From Stagonosporopsis chrysanthemi (Eukaryota; Ascomycota; Dothideomycetes; Pleosporales; Didymellaceae), in assembly GCA_022560025.1 (NCBI GenBank), contig JAFISE010000025.1:186001-250000 (forward strand): DNA of 64,000 nt, in the 5' to 3' direction. Position numbers and translations under genes: made by a program. The notes below the pieces were generated by a model, which ran no database searches, was not told the origin of the DNA, and saw only the letters and a list, made by a program, of their open reading frames with translations. Below are positions 1 through 12,085 of this stretch, piece by piece. Numbering within the stretch: position 1 is the stretch's first letter; the number at the start of each line of letters is the position of its first letter.

Positions 1-140
1 CAGTTGTTCAACAAATCCCTATCAAAGCAAGGTGAGTATCTCATCAGGCCAATTTCCGATAACAAACACATCTCCATGACTCTACACCGCAAGTGAAGCA
101 GTCCACGTCATCAGATCGTTCGACGGCTTTCGAACGCAGC

Positions 141-660
141 TACAGGGGCTAGCCACGTCGGCTCGTACAGCGGAAGGGATGCTCGGGACGGTGTTAGTCA
201 CCGCTTCTACCATGGTTGTTACTTACTCTTCTTTCCTTATAAAGTTACCTTTTTGCAATAAACTAGCAAAAGAGCCTATCAGAGAGCTAGGAGAAAATCT
301 TAGTGGCATGAGAACGTGTTCAGGTAAAGACTTTGGTTCAACAACAGCCTATCAGAGCCGGTCTCCCGACAGTCCCGTCCGCTGTACAAGCCGACGTGGC
401 CACACCCTGTACTCCACAACTTTATGCAGGCTTATGCAGAGTAAAGCTGGAGCTCGGTCACGACGGCGGGCCGCGACGCGGCGACCTTGAGATGAACTAC
501 TGCATAGCAGGTCCCCATCAGGAAATTATGCTTTGCGCCCAGCGAGAGGCTGCGCTATGTCCTCTCAAGATTTCGGCAAAGCGATCGCGACGCACCCTGG
601 TCGAGATCTCATCGCCAAACTTACAGGGATTGGCCACGTCGGCTCGTACACCTCTAGGGT
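141..660. repeat. three copies of a ~36-60 bp dispersed repeat, one inverted
   Basis: The core GCCACGTCGGCTCGTACA occurs at about 152-169 and again at 633-650 on the plus strand. A near-identical copy lies inverted at about 384-401 (one mismatch). Copies 1 and 2 continue to match past the core (GTACAGCGGAMGGGA... followed by CGGGA), so their homology is about 60 bp. Copies 1 and 3 share TACAGGG just before the core. The arrangement, direct plus inverted within 520 bp, is visible directly. The origin (transposon fragment, promoter element or duplicated gene end) is not identifiable. Confidence 0.65.
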
Positions 661-3018
661 GCCAAGAACCTTCTTCACGCGGAATGATTGGATCTCGTCT
701 CTGGTACAAGGGTGGTGCCGATGCAGGTTAGAATACGAGATGGCCCATAGAGGTTTCCAGAGGTTTTTAGGGGTCTGTTGTGGCAAGAGACTGTCCACTC
801 GATGTGCATTTACTCCCCTCTTCGCTGTCAGGATCCTAGTCAAGGTGTCGATGCTTCACCGTACAATAGAGTCAGAGCTCGGCTAATCTCATGCGAAGAG
901 TCGAGGCTTACCATATTGTGTGAGCTTAACAATTTGAGAGCCACAACTCAGTACATTTTGCATAGAGCGTCGGGGCCCTCGAGACATGCGTAAGCCCAGA
1001 GGTGCACATGTGATGCTTTGCCTCTGTAACTCACTCGCAAGTGGGGACCTAAGCAACGAGGCGTGCGGAGTTGCGGTAATGGCTCATCCCGCAGATCTCA
1101 CTAAACTTCACAGTCCACTAGCAGCAGCCAATCGCGTTCGTAGCCACCGACGCGTCGCTCCACCTGGAGCGTTCCCAAACAGAACAAGCAAAGGGCCGCA
1201 CGCCGGGCTGTCTCCCATCACCCATGCATGTCCACTAAGCCCCTCCAACCCCACAGTACCAAACAATCAGCGTCAGGCTCGGAAAATAGTTGCTGAATCC
1301 GCTCACTGATGGCTTTGGCGGACACCAAAAGTTTCTTTTCGTGATTTTCCCAGGCATATTGGTGACGGAGTTACGCAGCCACAGGCTGCATGATCTCAGT
1401 CAATCTCGACGAAAAATGTTACTCTGTCGAAATTACGCTAAGCGTCGAAGCCATTCCTGCAGAGAGTGGAGTGATCTTCCTGCCCGACTAGCTGCTACAG
1501 ATCTTAGATTGGCATTCAGCTGCTGCAGCCATTCTTCAATCCTCGTCGGTTGCTTTTCAGTCAGCCACGGACGGACAGAAACACCCATCCACTCACGGTA
1601 AGAATTCGGGATTCTCTCAGCTTGCACATGCATCCCAATTAACATACCCACCAAGGTTGTATGCTGGTGACGGCCGCTGCCACCTGCTTGGGCAAGCCTC
1701 CTAGCAACGTGACAAACTTGTTGACGAGCAGCCATGACACAATCTTAGTTCAGTATGACGTTTCGTGGTTTGCAGCAGCCGCCAGGTACAACTGCTGCTA
1801 TCGTCAGGGCCAAAGGCAGCCAGAGAGTTGCTTTACAACATCCACTGCACACCAGCAGCCGTTGAATTCTTGCTTCAAAGCAAGCGGATATTGCCATACC
1901 TGTGAGATCGACAGTGCTGTGTGTACGACGGCATGTTCCATAACTTCTACCTTGAACACTACTCTATGTTAAACGATCTTTCATCGGTGGAGGATCGCAA
2001 AGCTCTCGGAACGAAGGATAAGGCATGTGAAACGAAGATGTTGTCCCACCCTCACCAGTGGTGGCGTAATCAGCTTCTCCTGAACACCTAACGGCTCGCA
2101 TGAATGTACTATTCTACCCGCACAATTGAACCCAGTTGCACCAAGCGCGCCTCACAGCTGCATGGCCGCGCAGCCTGATTTGCATGTCGATCAATCTCAC
2201 CTACATCATGCAGACTAACAGCCTATGCGTCTTCCAAGCCCAGAAATCGAGATTCACAGTGGAAGAGATACCACTCCAACCAATCAAAGTGTTCTCGGAC
2301 ACACTCCACAGCTGATCACTCGGCGTTCAATCTCCTCACTATACGCACAGCCTTACCCACCTCCAAGCCCTTCAGCCCACCAGAGATACCCGAAGCGCAC
2401 CCCACAATCCCTCCGTCATCCTCTCAAACGCATGATCCTGCGTACCCCTCTCCACCCACGCCCAACAACCTGCATGCACCTTCCCAACCCATCTCCACAG
2501 CACCCAGCAGGTCCTCCTGCCCACGTGTCGCACGCAAGCAGCAATCTGTACACTGTTGCACACACGCGAATCCACACCGTCACTCCCCTCTCGTTCCCTC
2601 ACCCACGTGCCCCCTGGCCTTGCCGATACCCTTCCAAGCCGGCCCCTTCTGAACCGTGCCGACAGTTCCCCTCAAGCATTCTTGCAAGGCCGCTCCACCG
2701 CACCATGCATATGTGGAGACATGATGCCCGGGGTGCAGACGGCGGGCTTGCTTAGGCTGGTTGAGGGCGGCTAGCTGAGGAGTTATCGAATGCAAGGGGG
2801 GGGGGCCATGGATGAATGAGAATACGAGTATCGGTCTCAATCCCGTAATAACCAATAGAATCTGTTAGAAGCAGGTACTGACCACTTTGAAATCTCCGAA
2901 ATCTCCGAAATCTTGGTGTGGCAACTCGGATTCTCATTCATTCACAGGCTCCCCTTGTAGCTGGGTGAGATTGACGGGTAGTGTGTTATCGCCGTAGATC
3001 TCGGCGCTTAGGAGGGCG

Positions 3019-3088
3019 GGGGGGGGGGGGGGGGCGCGGGGGGGGGGGGGGGGGGGGGGGGGGGCCGGGGGGGGGGGGGGGGGGGGGA

Positions 3089-3125
<37 letters not shown>
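3019..3125. repeat. near-pure G homopolymer tract
   Basis: About 105 bases are almost uninterrupted G on the plus strand, broken only by a few C, GCGC or AGA interruptions. Such a tract could form G-quadruplexes and is a classic site of sequencing and assembly error, so its true length is uncertain. Reading frames through it (poly-Gly or poly-Pro) are artefacts. Confidence 0.9.
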
Positions 3126-3126
<1 letters not shown>

Positions 3127-3710
3127 CGCAAGGGTAAGTGTGTCAGTGGAGTGGCGCCCGATAGGAGATTAGCAGGAGGAAAATGATCGAGTGGTGGGGG
3201 TGGAGAAAGAGGGCGGATAGCAGGGAACATGGAGATATGTGATGGGCGGGTGGGAAGAGAGCTCGGGTTTTTTGGACGCTGGCTGCGAACTGCATCTTTG
3301 CAATGGATGGATGGATGGGTGGACGGACTGGAGTGCCTTATCTACAATGTATGATGGTGTGAGGTGGTGGAATATCTTATGCACTGCAAGGATACAGCCC
3401 CTACAGTAGTCGGCAGCGATCGTTCGGAACATCATTCGTCCATGGGCGGCGTTGTCATTGAGTTTGAAGGAGCAGTTGGGTCATAATGATGGTGATGGCC
3501 GTGCATCGTACTCGCGGGTATCGTGATTGAGAGCTTGTACTGCGAACAATTGTAGTGGAGAGAACAACAAAGCTAGAGACGAAGTCGTATATAGCAACAA
3601 AGGCATGATAGCTATGATCACGCATGTGCAAAAAGATTCAGTTGTAGATTACTGCGTGATCAATTCTTGTGGCGACTCATGTGCACTTCCAATACCACAA
3701 CATCAAACGC

Positions 3711-6700
3711 TCAGTGCTCGAAAACATCAACAACCCCGTCCCACCGTCCCGCCTCCCTACTCTCCCAGTACCCTTCCTTCCCTCCCTTCAGCCTCCAGAG
3801 CTCCTCGTCTCCAAGCGCAGCCGCCTCGTCCCCCTTAACCACAGTGAACCATCTGGGCTTCCACAACTCACCGTGCTCCTCCATGACGCGCCTCCTTGCG
3901 CGCTGGCGCTCCTCAAGCCTAGCCTTCAAGCCCTCGGCTTTGTCTAGATCACCGTCTTCCCACGCCCTCTGGTCGGGTCGGAGGCGCGAGTCAGAGATCG
4001 GGATGTGTTTCTCTTCAATAGTCGTGATCTGGTTGAGCGCAGCGGCGAACGAGGTGAAACCGTAGTGCTTCTCAGGCTTGTCGACGAGCGGGCCGGCTTT
4101 CCATATGCTCTTATCGGTGGGCTGGCCGTTGGAAGTGAATTGCAGATCCGTGGTCCACTTTCCTACTGCCCCCATTGGTAGCACAGAGCCAGTGTTGTCG
4201 AAGACTTGTACGCTGACGTCCTCGGAGCGGCCAGCGAACATGCCACCAGCTTTGAAGGTGCAGACCGCTTTTGCGCCTGTGGTCTCGCTGACGATGGTCA
4301 TTGTACCTGTGGGCTCGAGGTACTTTTCGCCTGCGATGACATTGCGGAGGTACGAAGTAGCGATACTCCAGGAGTAGTGCTCGTTGCTGTCATGGAGGAA
4401 GACACGCACGCGACCTTCGGTGTTGAGTTCGGCACTCTTGCCCCAGAACTTCTGGACGGGCGTAGGGGACTGCATAAACGTCCATTCCTTCGCTTCAGCT
4501 TGGCAAGCCATTCGAACTGGGCGATGGACAACCTTTTCGGCAATGAAACGGAAGCCCTTGTCTTCACGAACGAGCTCGTAGGTCTCCCCCAGCATAGGAT
4601 TGAATGGCTTGCGGATGGCACGCTCTTTAACACGGTTGTTGCTGAATGTGGAGATGGCAAAGGCGGCCATATAAACCAGGCGTTCCCCATTGTCAGAGGG
4701 AGCGGCTGCGGCTGCGTCGAGCAATTCACTGTATTCGAGCTGCTCAGCTAGACGCTGCAAAGCTGACGTGGGCTCATTCGAGGAGACAGGCATAGCAATG
4801 GTGGACAAGTCCTTGCCAACATTCTTTCGTAAAAAGGCGATCAAACTTGGTGGCTGCACTTTGGGTGCTTGAACCACGTTCCTGCGCTTCACGGGCTCCA
4901 GAGGGAGTGGAGTAAGAGAGGCTGGCTTCGTAGGGAACAGCGTGGGTGCCTGGTCCATGGAGAAGCGCGCTCGATCGATGACGCCTGCTGCTTCGTGCTC
5001 TGATGAAGACTCTGATCCATCGTCTGAGCTCTCATCGTCTTGTCTTTGCACGTCTTCGCTGTCTCGCCTGATGGCAAGCAGGTTTGACTTTGAGCCGTCA
5101 CCGCCTTCCGCATCGAAAAATTCGTCCGCAGACTCTTGTGAATCGATGCTGAGGCGAGAGAGCACCGCAGAGAGGGGTGCCGTCCTCCGCCTCTCCTTGC
5201 TCTGATTGATCAAATGGGAAAATTCCTTCACGACAGAATCGAGATCTCGCAACAAAGCCATACAGTGATCGTGGATGCTTTCCTCTTGTGAGGACGAGCT
5301 GTCGTTCGCACGACTATGGTTTTTTGGCACTGCAAGAGCGCCGTTGATGTTTGCCGGCAGAGGAGGCACCGGAGGAACAGCGCCAGGCGACGCAACGCCT
5401 ACTTGTCCAGTTGTGCTTCTCCTAACTAGGCCACCAGATGGGCTTTGACTAGCGCTGCTGGCCTTACGTTTCCAGAAAGCCTTACGTTCTGGGGCGCCGG
5501 TCTCGGGGAAGTAGTCGTTGGACTCTTCTGAGGCCGCAGGAGACAAGCTCTCATTCAGCTTGCTTGTTGATGCGCCCGACGAGACGCCTGACGCAGTACC
5601 ATACTTGGGATCAGTACTCTGAGCTAGCCTTCGCACCGCATCGCGCGATCCTGCCACCCTGCCGACCAGTGCTTCGACTCTGGCCCAGTCATTGTCTTCA
5701 ACGGGGTTTGGAGTGGATGTAGAGGCCTGGAACGGATTATCACCGATCTGCAGGGTAGGTGACGCAGTGGCGACTGCTGATCGCGAGGCCTTGTCGAGTG
5801 CGTCTCTCCATTTGGAGAAGTCGGCCGCGTTGTTTGCTTTCAAGTGCCAAATCTCAGCTCCGGAGTCGACTGAAATCTCCCTGGTCTCCTCATTTGCACC
5901 GATTGCTGCGAGAGAAAGCGGTATAGCTCCGCGCAGAGCTGACGAGTGGTTGTTGCGGTAGTACGAGAGGGTCGAAGTGGTGAAGTCGAGCGAGAAGAAG
6001 CGCCTAGCATGTCCCTGGTTCTTCTTCCTCCTTTTCTTGAGCAGAACGCCGGTCATGAACGACGAGCTGGAAATACTGGCTTGTTTCGGCTTCTCATGCA
6101 TGGAGCGCGGGCGCTCTGCAAGCTGCTGTGGCAGCGACTCGGACGATTCGACGGGGCCCATGGACGGGCTCGATCTGTTCAAGCTGGTAGTGCTGCCTCC
6201 TGCCATTGCCTGGGCGTAGTGCATGTGGTGACCAGACTTGGGCGGCGCACTGGTGGGATACGTCATGAGGACAAATGTTGCTGTCTTGGACACAGTCTTG
6301 GAGAAGGTGTTGTCGAAGACGAGCCCGTACATGCCGCCCTCGCCTTGTGGCACACCGTAGGTGCCCATAGACACCAGATCAGCCTCGCATTTGCCCTGCC
6401 AATGCACCTGCTTCAGCCCGATTGCAGCCAACTTCTCCAGCACAAACGTCCTCTCGTTGCGTGATGTTGACGCGCCTCGTGCTCGTGTGTGGCCGGCAGG
6501 CACCTCCAGCGCGGGCGTGGAGGGGCCATTGTCGAGTGTGGTGCCAGCAGGCAGATTCGGGGATGCGCTGGTTCCGTTGCCGGGGTGCTTGAAGATGCCA
6601 AAGTTCAGCGACTTCTTGTGCGGCTGTATGCTCCAGGAGATGGTGTGGCCGGCAGAGACATTGACCCAGCGGACAAGGTACGACTAGCAGCTAGGTCAGC

Positions 6701-6767
6701 CTCGATCAATGAGCTAGCACGGCACACTTACTTTGCTGTGGACTTCGATATTCTCCATTCCTGCCAT
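3711..6767 (-). CDS. OSH3: oxysterol-binding protein homologue, Osh3-like (GOLD-PH-FFAT-ORD)
   Basis: The gene has two exons, complement(join(3711..6683,6732..6767)), giving 1002 aa, close to yeast Osh3. The 48 nt intron has a GTAAGT donor and CTGAC branch site. Exon 1 encodes MAGMENIEVHSK and the reading continues into a GOLD-type domain (about 13-165), including VRWVNVSAGHTISWS. A PH domain follows at about 220-313 (TGVLLKKRRKK to FSKWRDALDKA). Near residue 525 lies DEFFDAEGG, an FFAT-like motif for binding VAP proteins at the ER. The C-terminal third is the sterol/PI4P-exchange ORD, with KPFNPMLGETYE. The ORP fingerprint, usually EQVSHHPP, reads EKVVHRPV here. Family knowledge: Osh3 acts at ER-plasma membrane contacts on phosphoinositide metabolism. 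The next gene upstream (8412) is divergent. Confidence 0.93.
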
Positions 6768-8411
6768 CTTGTATGCAGCAGGTGTGTGCAGTGAGCCTAC
6801 AGTTTGCGATAGTTGACGCCCCCTCTGCCACGCTATTCAGGTGTTCGCGGTGACGCTCGGTACCTGAACTGAGCTGAACTGAAGGACTGAGCGGCCTAAG
6901 GCAGGATCCGAGCACAGCGACTTATGACGAACCGTTGCTAGATTTCGTAGCAGGCAAACATGGCAGGAGCCCGGAGATATACGGGCGCGGGTTCTCGGGG
7001 ATCGTAACGTCAGCTTCACGCACGCTGCTAGGGATTTGGACGCTGGTCACGGTCGGAGGGCGATACGGCCGATGGACGAAGAACGGTGAAAATGTCTTGC
7101 ACGCTGTTGCGCGGCTCACTAAACACGCTTTTCAAGGATGTGCCTATCTATTCAGGCTCTTGTGTACAAGCAGCACCACTATGCAGTTTGTAGACAGGTG
7201 TCGCTGTCCTGCCTAGCTGCCGGGCTTGAACGTATCCTGCATGCCTATACGGCGCGGTATACGATGGCTGGGCGCATAACCAAGGGACCCTGACGTTTGC
7301 TCAGCCCTATGCCGTCCTGCTCAGCCACCTCCAATGCTGCGCCCACTCTAGCCCTCCAGCGCGCAGACCTTCACCGTCTTCAACGGCAACATTCGCAGCA
7401 CCGTCTTCATGTCCGAGACGCAGCTGCAGGTGGCCGGGCGGCTCACCATGCCTGCCAACTGCCAACCCCACGTCACGGCCCACACACAAACAGCAGTCCT
7501 TGCGTGCCGTATCCGATGACGTTCGAACATTCCAGACAGTCGTGAAATCCTCCAGCCACGGGTTTTTGCGACTTCCGACTCTTCCGATATCTTGCTCATC
7601 AAATTTCTTCTGTGTACAAAGCAAGCTAGGAAATGTCAGCTGTCCGAGTTCCGTGCCAGCCTCACTCCGGCTGGCCATTTGCACGTGATAGACGGCATTG
7701 GTGGGAGCGCGATGACTGACTATACCGGAACATTGATTACGATCTCTAGCATATTGTACGAATTGTCGAACGACATCCGGACGAAGCTCAGGAACGTTGG
7801 TTTACGTCAAGCTCGATCCGACACTTACACAGTATACTTCTTCTTCGCTCCTGCCGTGAACCATCCTGCGATGCTCTGATTGGTTCATCGCACCAAAGCG
7901 TTCTCATCAGTCAGCCACGTTCACTCCAGCCGCAACACCATAAAACTTATACGACATGCATCCCTTCGCCCGGCGCGCAATTCATGTTCCAGGTCCAGCA
8001 TGATTCCATCAACCTCAAAATTGACGACGTACTTTAAACATCATGTTCGCCGCGTGTTCGATCCGCACCGAGCCATACCTCTTCAGATGCGGAGAGACCA
8101 ATGACCCAGTAGATTAGCCTAGCTCAACGCCTCCCGTCACTCCAGTCCCCGGGTGCGACATGAGCTTTGCCATATGCAATTTCTCCGCGAACCTCTGGAC
8201 CTGTTTCAATGCGGTGCCTCAATATGTGGGGTAATCTATGGAGATCAATCTTAATTAATTTGTCTGTTTCGCGCCGGGACCGTGCCCGCGCGAAAGGGTA
8301 ATGTATGATCATCAGGTACTGTTATTTGAGCAGGAGGATATATAGAAGATATCGTCCCGCTTGCGAAGAACTACGAAAGCTTGCCTGGAGTTTTCCACCG
8401 TTTCAGCCACC
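6768..8411. other. divergent intergenic region between OSH3 and GDSL esterase
   Basis: This 1.64 kb lies between two divergent genes and must hold both promoters. I find no complete gene. A GC-rich island at 7355-7500 contains a protein-like reading in one frame (from 7367: TFTVFNGNIRSTVFMSETQ, ending at a TGA near 7510). It is preceded directly by CTCTAG and CTCCAG acceptor-like sites but lacks a visible start or partner exon, so it may be a gene remnant. Confidence 0.45.
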
Positions 8412-9586
8412 ATGGTTAAGTCAACGTCTCTCCTGCTGCCGCTGGCGGCTTCTGCTGCTGCAGCCCCAACATGCACATGGTCGTCATGGAAGAATGTCAA
8501 GAACCTCTTCATCTTGTAGGAAGACCCAGCCTAAGCTGTAACAATTGATACTAACACCCTCCAGCGGTGACAGCTACACTCAGACCGGCTTCGACGTCAA
8601 CGGCACCCAGCCCAACGCCGCAAACCCCTTCGGCAACCCCCCATTCCCGTAACTCCACCACACCACCACTCCCCTCTGAACCTCCCCTAACACATCCCTA
8701 GCGGTTGGACCTCTTCCAACGGCCCCAACTGGGCCGGCTTCCTCGCCACAACCTACAACGCCTCCTTCATCAAAGCCTACAACCTAGCCTACGGCGGCGC
8801 AACCGTCGACTCCTCCCTCGTAACCCCCTACGCGCCCACCGTCCTCTCGCTCGCAAACCAAGTCGAACAGCAATTCGTGCCGCGCTACGGCTCGCACCCA
8901 GCCGACGCACCCTGGACATCCTCGGACTCGCTCTTCGCCTTCTTCATCGGCATCAACGACGTGGGCAACTCGTGGTGGCTGAACAACAGCACTTTGTATG
9001 ACGCGATATTCGCGCGCTACAGCGGGCTGGTGGAGCAGGTGTACGCGACGGGTGCGCGCAACTTCCTGTTCCTCAGCGTGCCGCCGATTCAGCTTGCGCC
9101 GCTGACGCTGGGGCAGAACGACGGCGGGTATGCGGTTGAGAACGAAGGGAAGGTCATTGCGGACTGGAACAAGCGTGTGGTGGCGCTGACCAAGGCGGTG
9201 AAGGCGAAGCACAGCAACGCGAACCTGTTCGTTCACGATACCTACAAGGTCTTCGACGACGTGATCAAGAACCCCAAGGCGTTTGCGCAGACGAGCGGCC
9301 TGAAAAACGTCACGGGCTTCTGTGCCGCGTATGCAAAGTACGTATCCCCCCCCTCCCCCCCCGACTACTCCTTTGCGTCGATTGCCGTCAAGAGAGAGAG
9401 AGGGTTTCGCGTGTGGAAGCACGGCTAATGCGAGCCAGTGGCACGCCGACCTGGACCACCAAGGACCCCAGCTGCCAGTACGCAGTCAACGAATACCTGT
9501 GGCTCAACGACCTGCACCCAACGTACCCCGTGCACAACGCCACGGCGGCGAGCATTGCCGCGTTTCTGAAGAAGCAGAAGTGCTAG
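8412..9586 (+). CDS. secreted GDSL esterase, carbohydrate esterase family 16-like
   Basis: Four exons, join(8412..8515,8565..8648,8702..9337,9439..9586), encode about 323 aa. A signal peptide is evident (MVKSTSLLLPLAASAAAAP). Block I reads NLFIFGDSYTQTG, with nucleophile Ser38 split across the first intron. Block III reads FFIGINDVGNSWW. The last exon supplies the C-terminal LNDLHPTYP with the catalytic His. At the usual Asp position three residues before that His there is Asn. Family knowledge: fungal CE16 enzymes remove acetyl groups from plant cell-wall xylo-oligosaccharides, so the product is probably an extracellular acetylesterase. Intron 3 (101 nt) contains a poly-C run and a GA repeat. 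The 3' end faces RTF1. Confidence 0.9.
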
Positions 9587-10110
9587 ACGACGAGCTGGTC
9601 GGCTTCAATCTGCAGATGGAGAGCGCATGAAGGATGTGTGTGGACTATGAGATGCAGAGAATGAACAAATGTCACAGAGATGTAGAAATGACATTTCCAC
9701 TTTGGTACTCATTATGATACTGAACTTTTCTGTGCGGGTGTAACGGACTCGGTCTACATCACTTTGATCTCCGTTCTAGGACAATATTGCCAGGGTGTGG
9801 AGCCTCTTGTGGTGAATGGAGACGCCAGGGAGACATCAAGATCGGCAGTGCACTGACGTGCGCGATGCTGACTGATTGAAATGGGTATATTGATGCCGCT
9901 ACATAGATATGCAAGATGGATGGTGACTGCAAATTTAATTATATAACGATGCCAAGCGGCAAAGGATTCTTTTGATAGTGTAGTCGTCGTGGTGCGCTGG
10001 AACGCCAATATGCAAGGACCAAACCAATACAGAAGATTCTGGCTTCCGAGAGCCAGGATGATAAGAAAGCGGGTGCACCCAATGACACGCGAAATAATGG
10101 AACTCGGACT
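9587..10110. other. convergent 3' intergenic region
   Basis: This 524 bp separates the convergent ends of the GDSL esterase and RTF1 genes and must contain both transcription termination regions. It is AT-richer than the flanking exons. I see no coding or RNA feature in it. Confidence 0.6.
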
Positions 10111-11758
10111 CTAGATCGCAATGTCGATGTCGAGATCCATGCTCGCGATGAAGTCGTCATCCGTCTTTGGTTTCCTGAATGTCGGCAGACCCTTGCGCTC
10201 TGTCTTCTTCCTGTCCTGGGGCTTAGGTGTAGTGGCTCTCGACGAGGCGTCGTCATCACCGAAGAGCGCATCTGTCTCGCTCTTGAGCACAGCCTCCTCC
10301 TGTGCTTTCTTGGCTTCTTCTTCTGCGCGCTTACGTGCTGCTTCCTTCTTCTGCTCCAATTTCTTCTGGCGCTGCTGATCCAACTGAACCTTTCGTACAC
10401 GCTCCGCCTCTCTGATGCGGTTGATGCGGTTGAGTTCTGCAGTCTTGGCAGCGGCAGCTTCTGACTGTGTTTGTATTCTTGGCTGGGCGTCGATCGAGTT
10501 GCGGTGGAGAAGGTGTTGGTATTGCTTCGCCTTTGCAATGCGTGCGTTGATCTCTGGCTCGGTCCAGTGATGGTTCTGGAGGCTCTTGAGGTCGTTGTAC
10601 TTCCGCTCAAGGAATGATTTGGTGGGAACTTTCGAGTTTGCCTCAGTGAGAGACTGCTTGTATATGTCGAGGTCTCGCTCGTCAAATCGCTGGTTCGACA
10701 AGAACTGGAACTGATAGTCCTTCTTAGTCGAGCCGTGCTGTGCGATGACGTATTGGTCAGTCGCAATTTTCGCTCCGTTCTTGCCCTCGAAGACGTATGG
10801 TTTGCCCGTGTTGATACCTGTGAGCATTGATCAATGAAGGTCTTGAGGACAGAGAAGTGTACATACCTTTGATCTGCGCCATCTTGTACATTGTTCGACG
10901 TTGCGCATCCTGTCCAACACCAACACGTCCGAATGTACCTGTAACGGCATCTTCGAAGCCTGGGTAGAAGCAGACCTCGGAGAAGAACCCACGGCCGACT
11001 CGTACGGAATCAAAGTCACGAAGAGAGGCCGGCACCTCTTCGCGAACCTTCGCAGGCGCACGGTCGTCCCATTCAACGTCGCTCTCGCCGTCGGCATCGA
11101 GGTCTGAAGGGCCGTCACGGTCCGCTGAGCTCGATCTCCGGCGGTTGTTGCGGCGGTCGGTGTCTCGGTCTCTCTGCTGACCACGTTGCTCTCGGTTGCG
11201 TTTGTACTCCTCGAGCTTGTCGTTCACCCTGGCCTTGACCTTTGGCCGCCTGTTCTCCTCAGGCTCCTCCGAGTCAACTTTGCGCTTCCTGTCGTTGTTC
11301 AGGTTTGCCGCACGCCGAGCCAGCTCAGCTGTGAAGTTGGCTCTGCTCATCTCCTCGGCACGCTGGCCAAGAATCTCTTCGCGGTCCAGCTGCGACATGT
11401 TCATGATTCTTCGCTTGTCGGCCTCGTCGATGTATTTGCCCTCGAGGGGGTAGGGCACGTCGGTTGCCCGTGCAGGGGGCTCATCGTCGCGGTCTGAGTC
11501 GGACTCTTCCATAGCATCTGAGCCTAGTGAATTTGGCGAAGAGGCTGCTGGCGATGAGCTAGAGAGAGTCAGCGTCATTCATGAGGTGGCCAGGCTGCAT
11601 CAAAAGCAGAGCGGTTGCTGGACGCCATTTTGAAGACGGCGCAATGACGGCGATGATGAAAAGAGAGGAAAGGAGATCACTCACGCCTCGCCTTCTTCAA
11701 CGTCCGCCTCTTCGTCACCGCCAGCGAGGGCGAAGAGCTCGTCGTCGATATCAGACAT
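10111..11758 (-). CDS. RTF1: Rtf1, Paf1 complex subunit (Plus3 domain)
   Basis: Three exons, complement(join(10111..10817,10867..11558,11685..11758)), encode about 490 aa. Exon 1 gives the acidic N-terminus MSDIDDELFALAGGDEEADV typical of Rtf1. A conserved YPLEGKYIDEADKRRIM stretch follows at about 60-80, then a basic linker. The Plus3 domain runs from about residue 203 (LRDFDSVRVGRGFFSEV) across intron 2 (MAQIKG/INTGKPYVFEG) to about 330. The C-terminus is a long charged coiled coil (KAQEEAVLKSETDALF). Known role: nuclear Paf1 complex, recruiting Spt5 through Plus3 and stimulating H2B ubiquitination during elongation. The ATG lies 327 bp from the divergent COQ7 ATG. Intron 1 (126 nt) ends CTCTCTAG. 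Confidence 0.95.
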
Positions 11759-12085
11759 GGTGATGAGGATATCCTCAAATTTGCGGAGAGTTGAAAATGC
11801 TTCCTACGAATTCAATCGAGAAAAAATTGGCGTAACGGAGGATGGTAGGCGGAGAGGCGTCCAGAATCAGGGGTGTGGAAGAGACGTTGTAGCTCAGAAG
11901 TCGGGGAAACGAGGACGAAAGAGCTCTTGGCGTCGAGCGCGTCAAGTCAAGTCAACGCGAGCGAAAAGTGGGCCCAAGCGTGGTGAGCTCATCGATGAGA
12001 GCTCGCCTTCACTTTGACTTATTCGCTGTCCTTCACGTTGCTATTGCGACCCCGCAACTATAGCACCACAATAGCATAGCGCAAT
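11759..12085. promoter_or_regulatory. shared divergent promoter, RTF1/COQ7
   Basis: The two start codons, on opposite strands, are only 327 bp apart, so both promoters and 5' UTRs must lie here. It contains a short tandem TCAAG/TCAAC run near 11941-11960 but no clear TATA box. The role is inferred from gene geometry. Confidence 0.6.

Larger units (their letters stand above)
1..3710. other. gene-poor left flank
   Basis: I see no convincing gene here. The ORFs are short, have biased composition (for example a Pro/His/Ser-rich reading at 2225-2755) and show no recognisable domain. The stretch contains three copies of a short dispersed repeat (141-200, 361-411, 621-660) and a long G tract near 3019-3125. 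It may be decayed transposon or intergenic sequence, but no transposase or reverse transcriptase motif is legible. Confidence 0.6.

Noticed and set aside
2225..2755. 176 aa Pro/His/Ser-rich ORF
   Set aside because: Composition follows C-rich DNA; no domain, no splice context, and overlapping frames are equally open.
2934..3230. Poly-Pro and poly-Gly ORFs through the G tract
   Set aside because: They exist only because a homopolymer has no stop codons.
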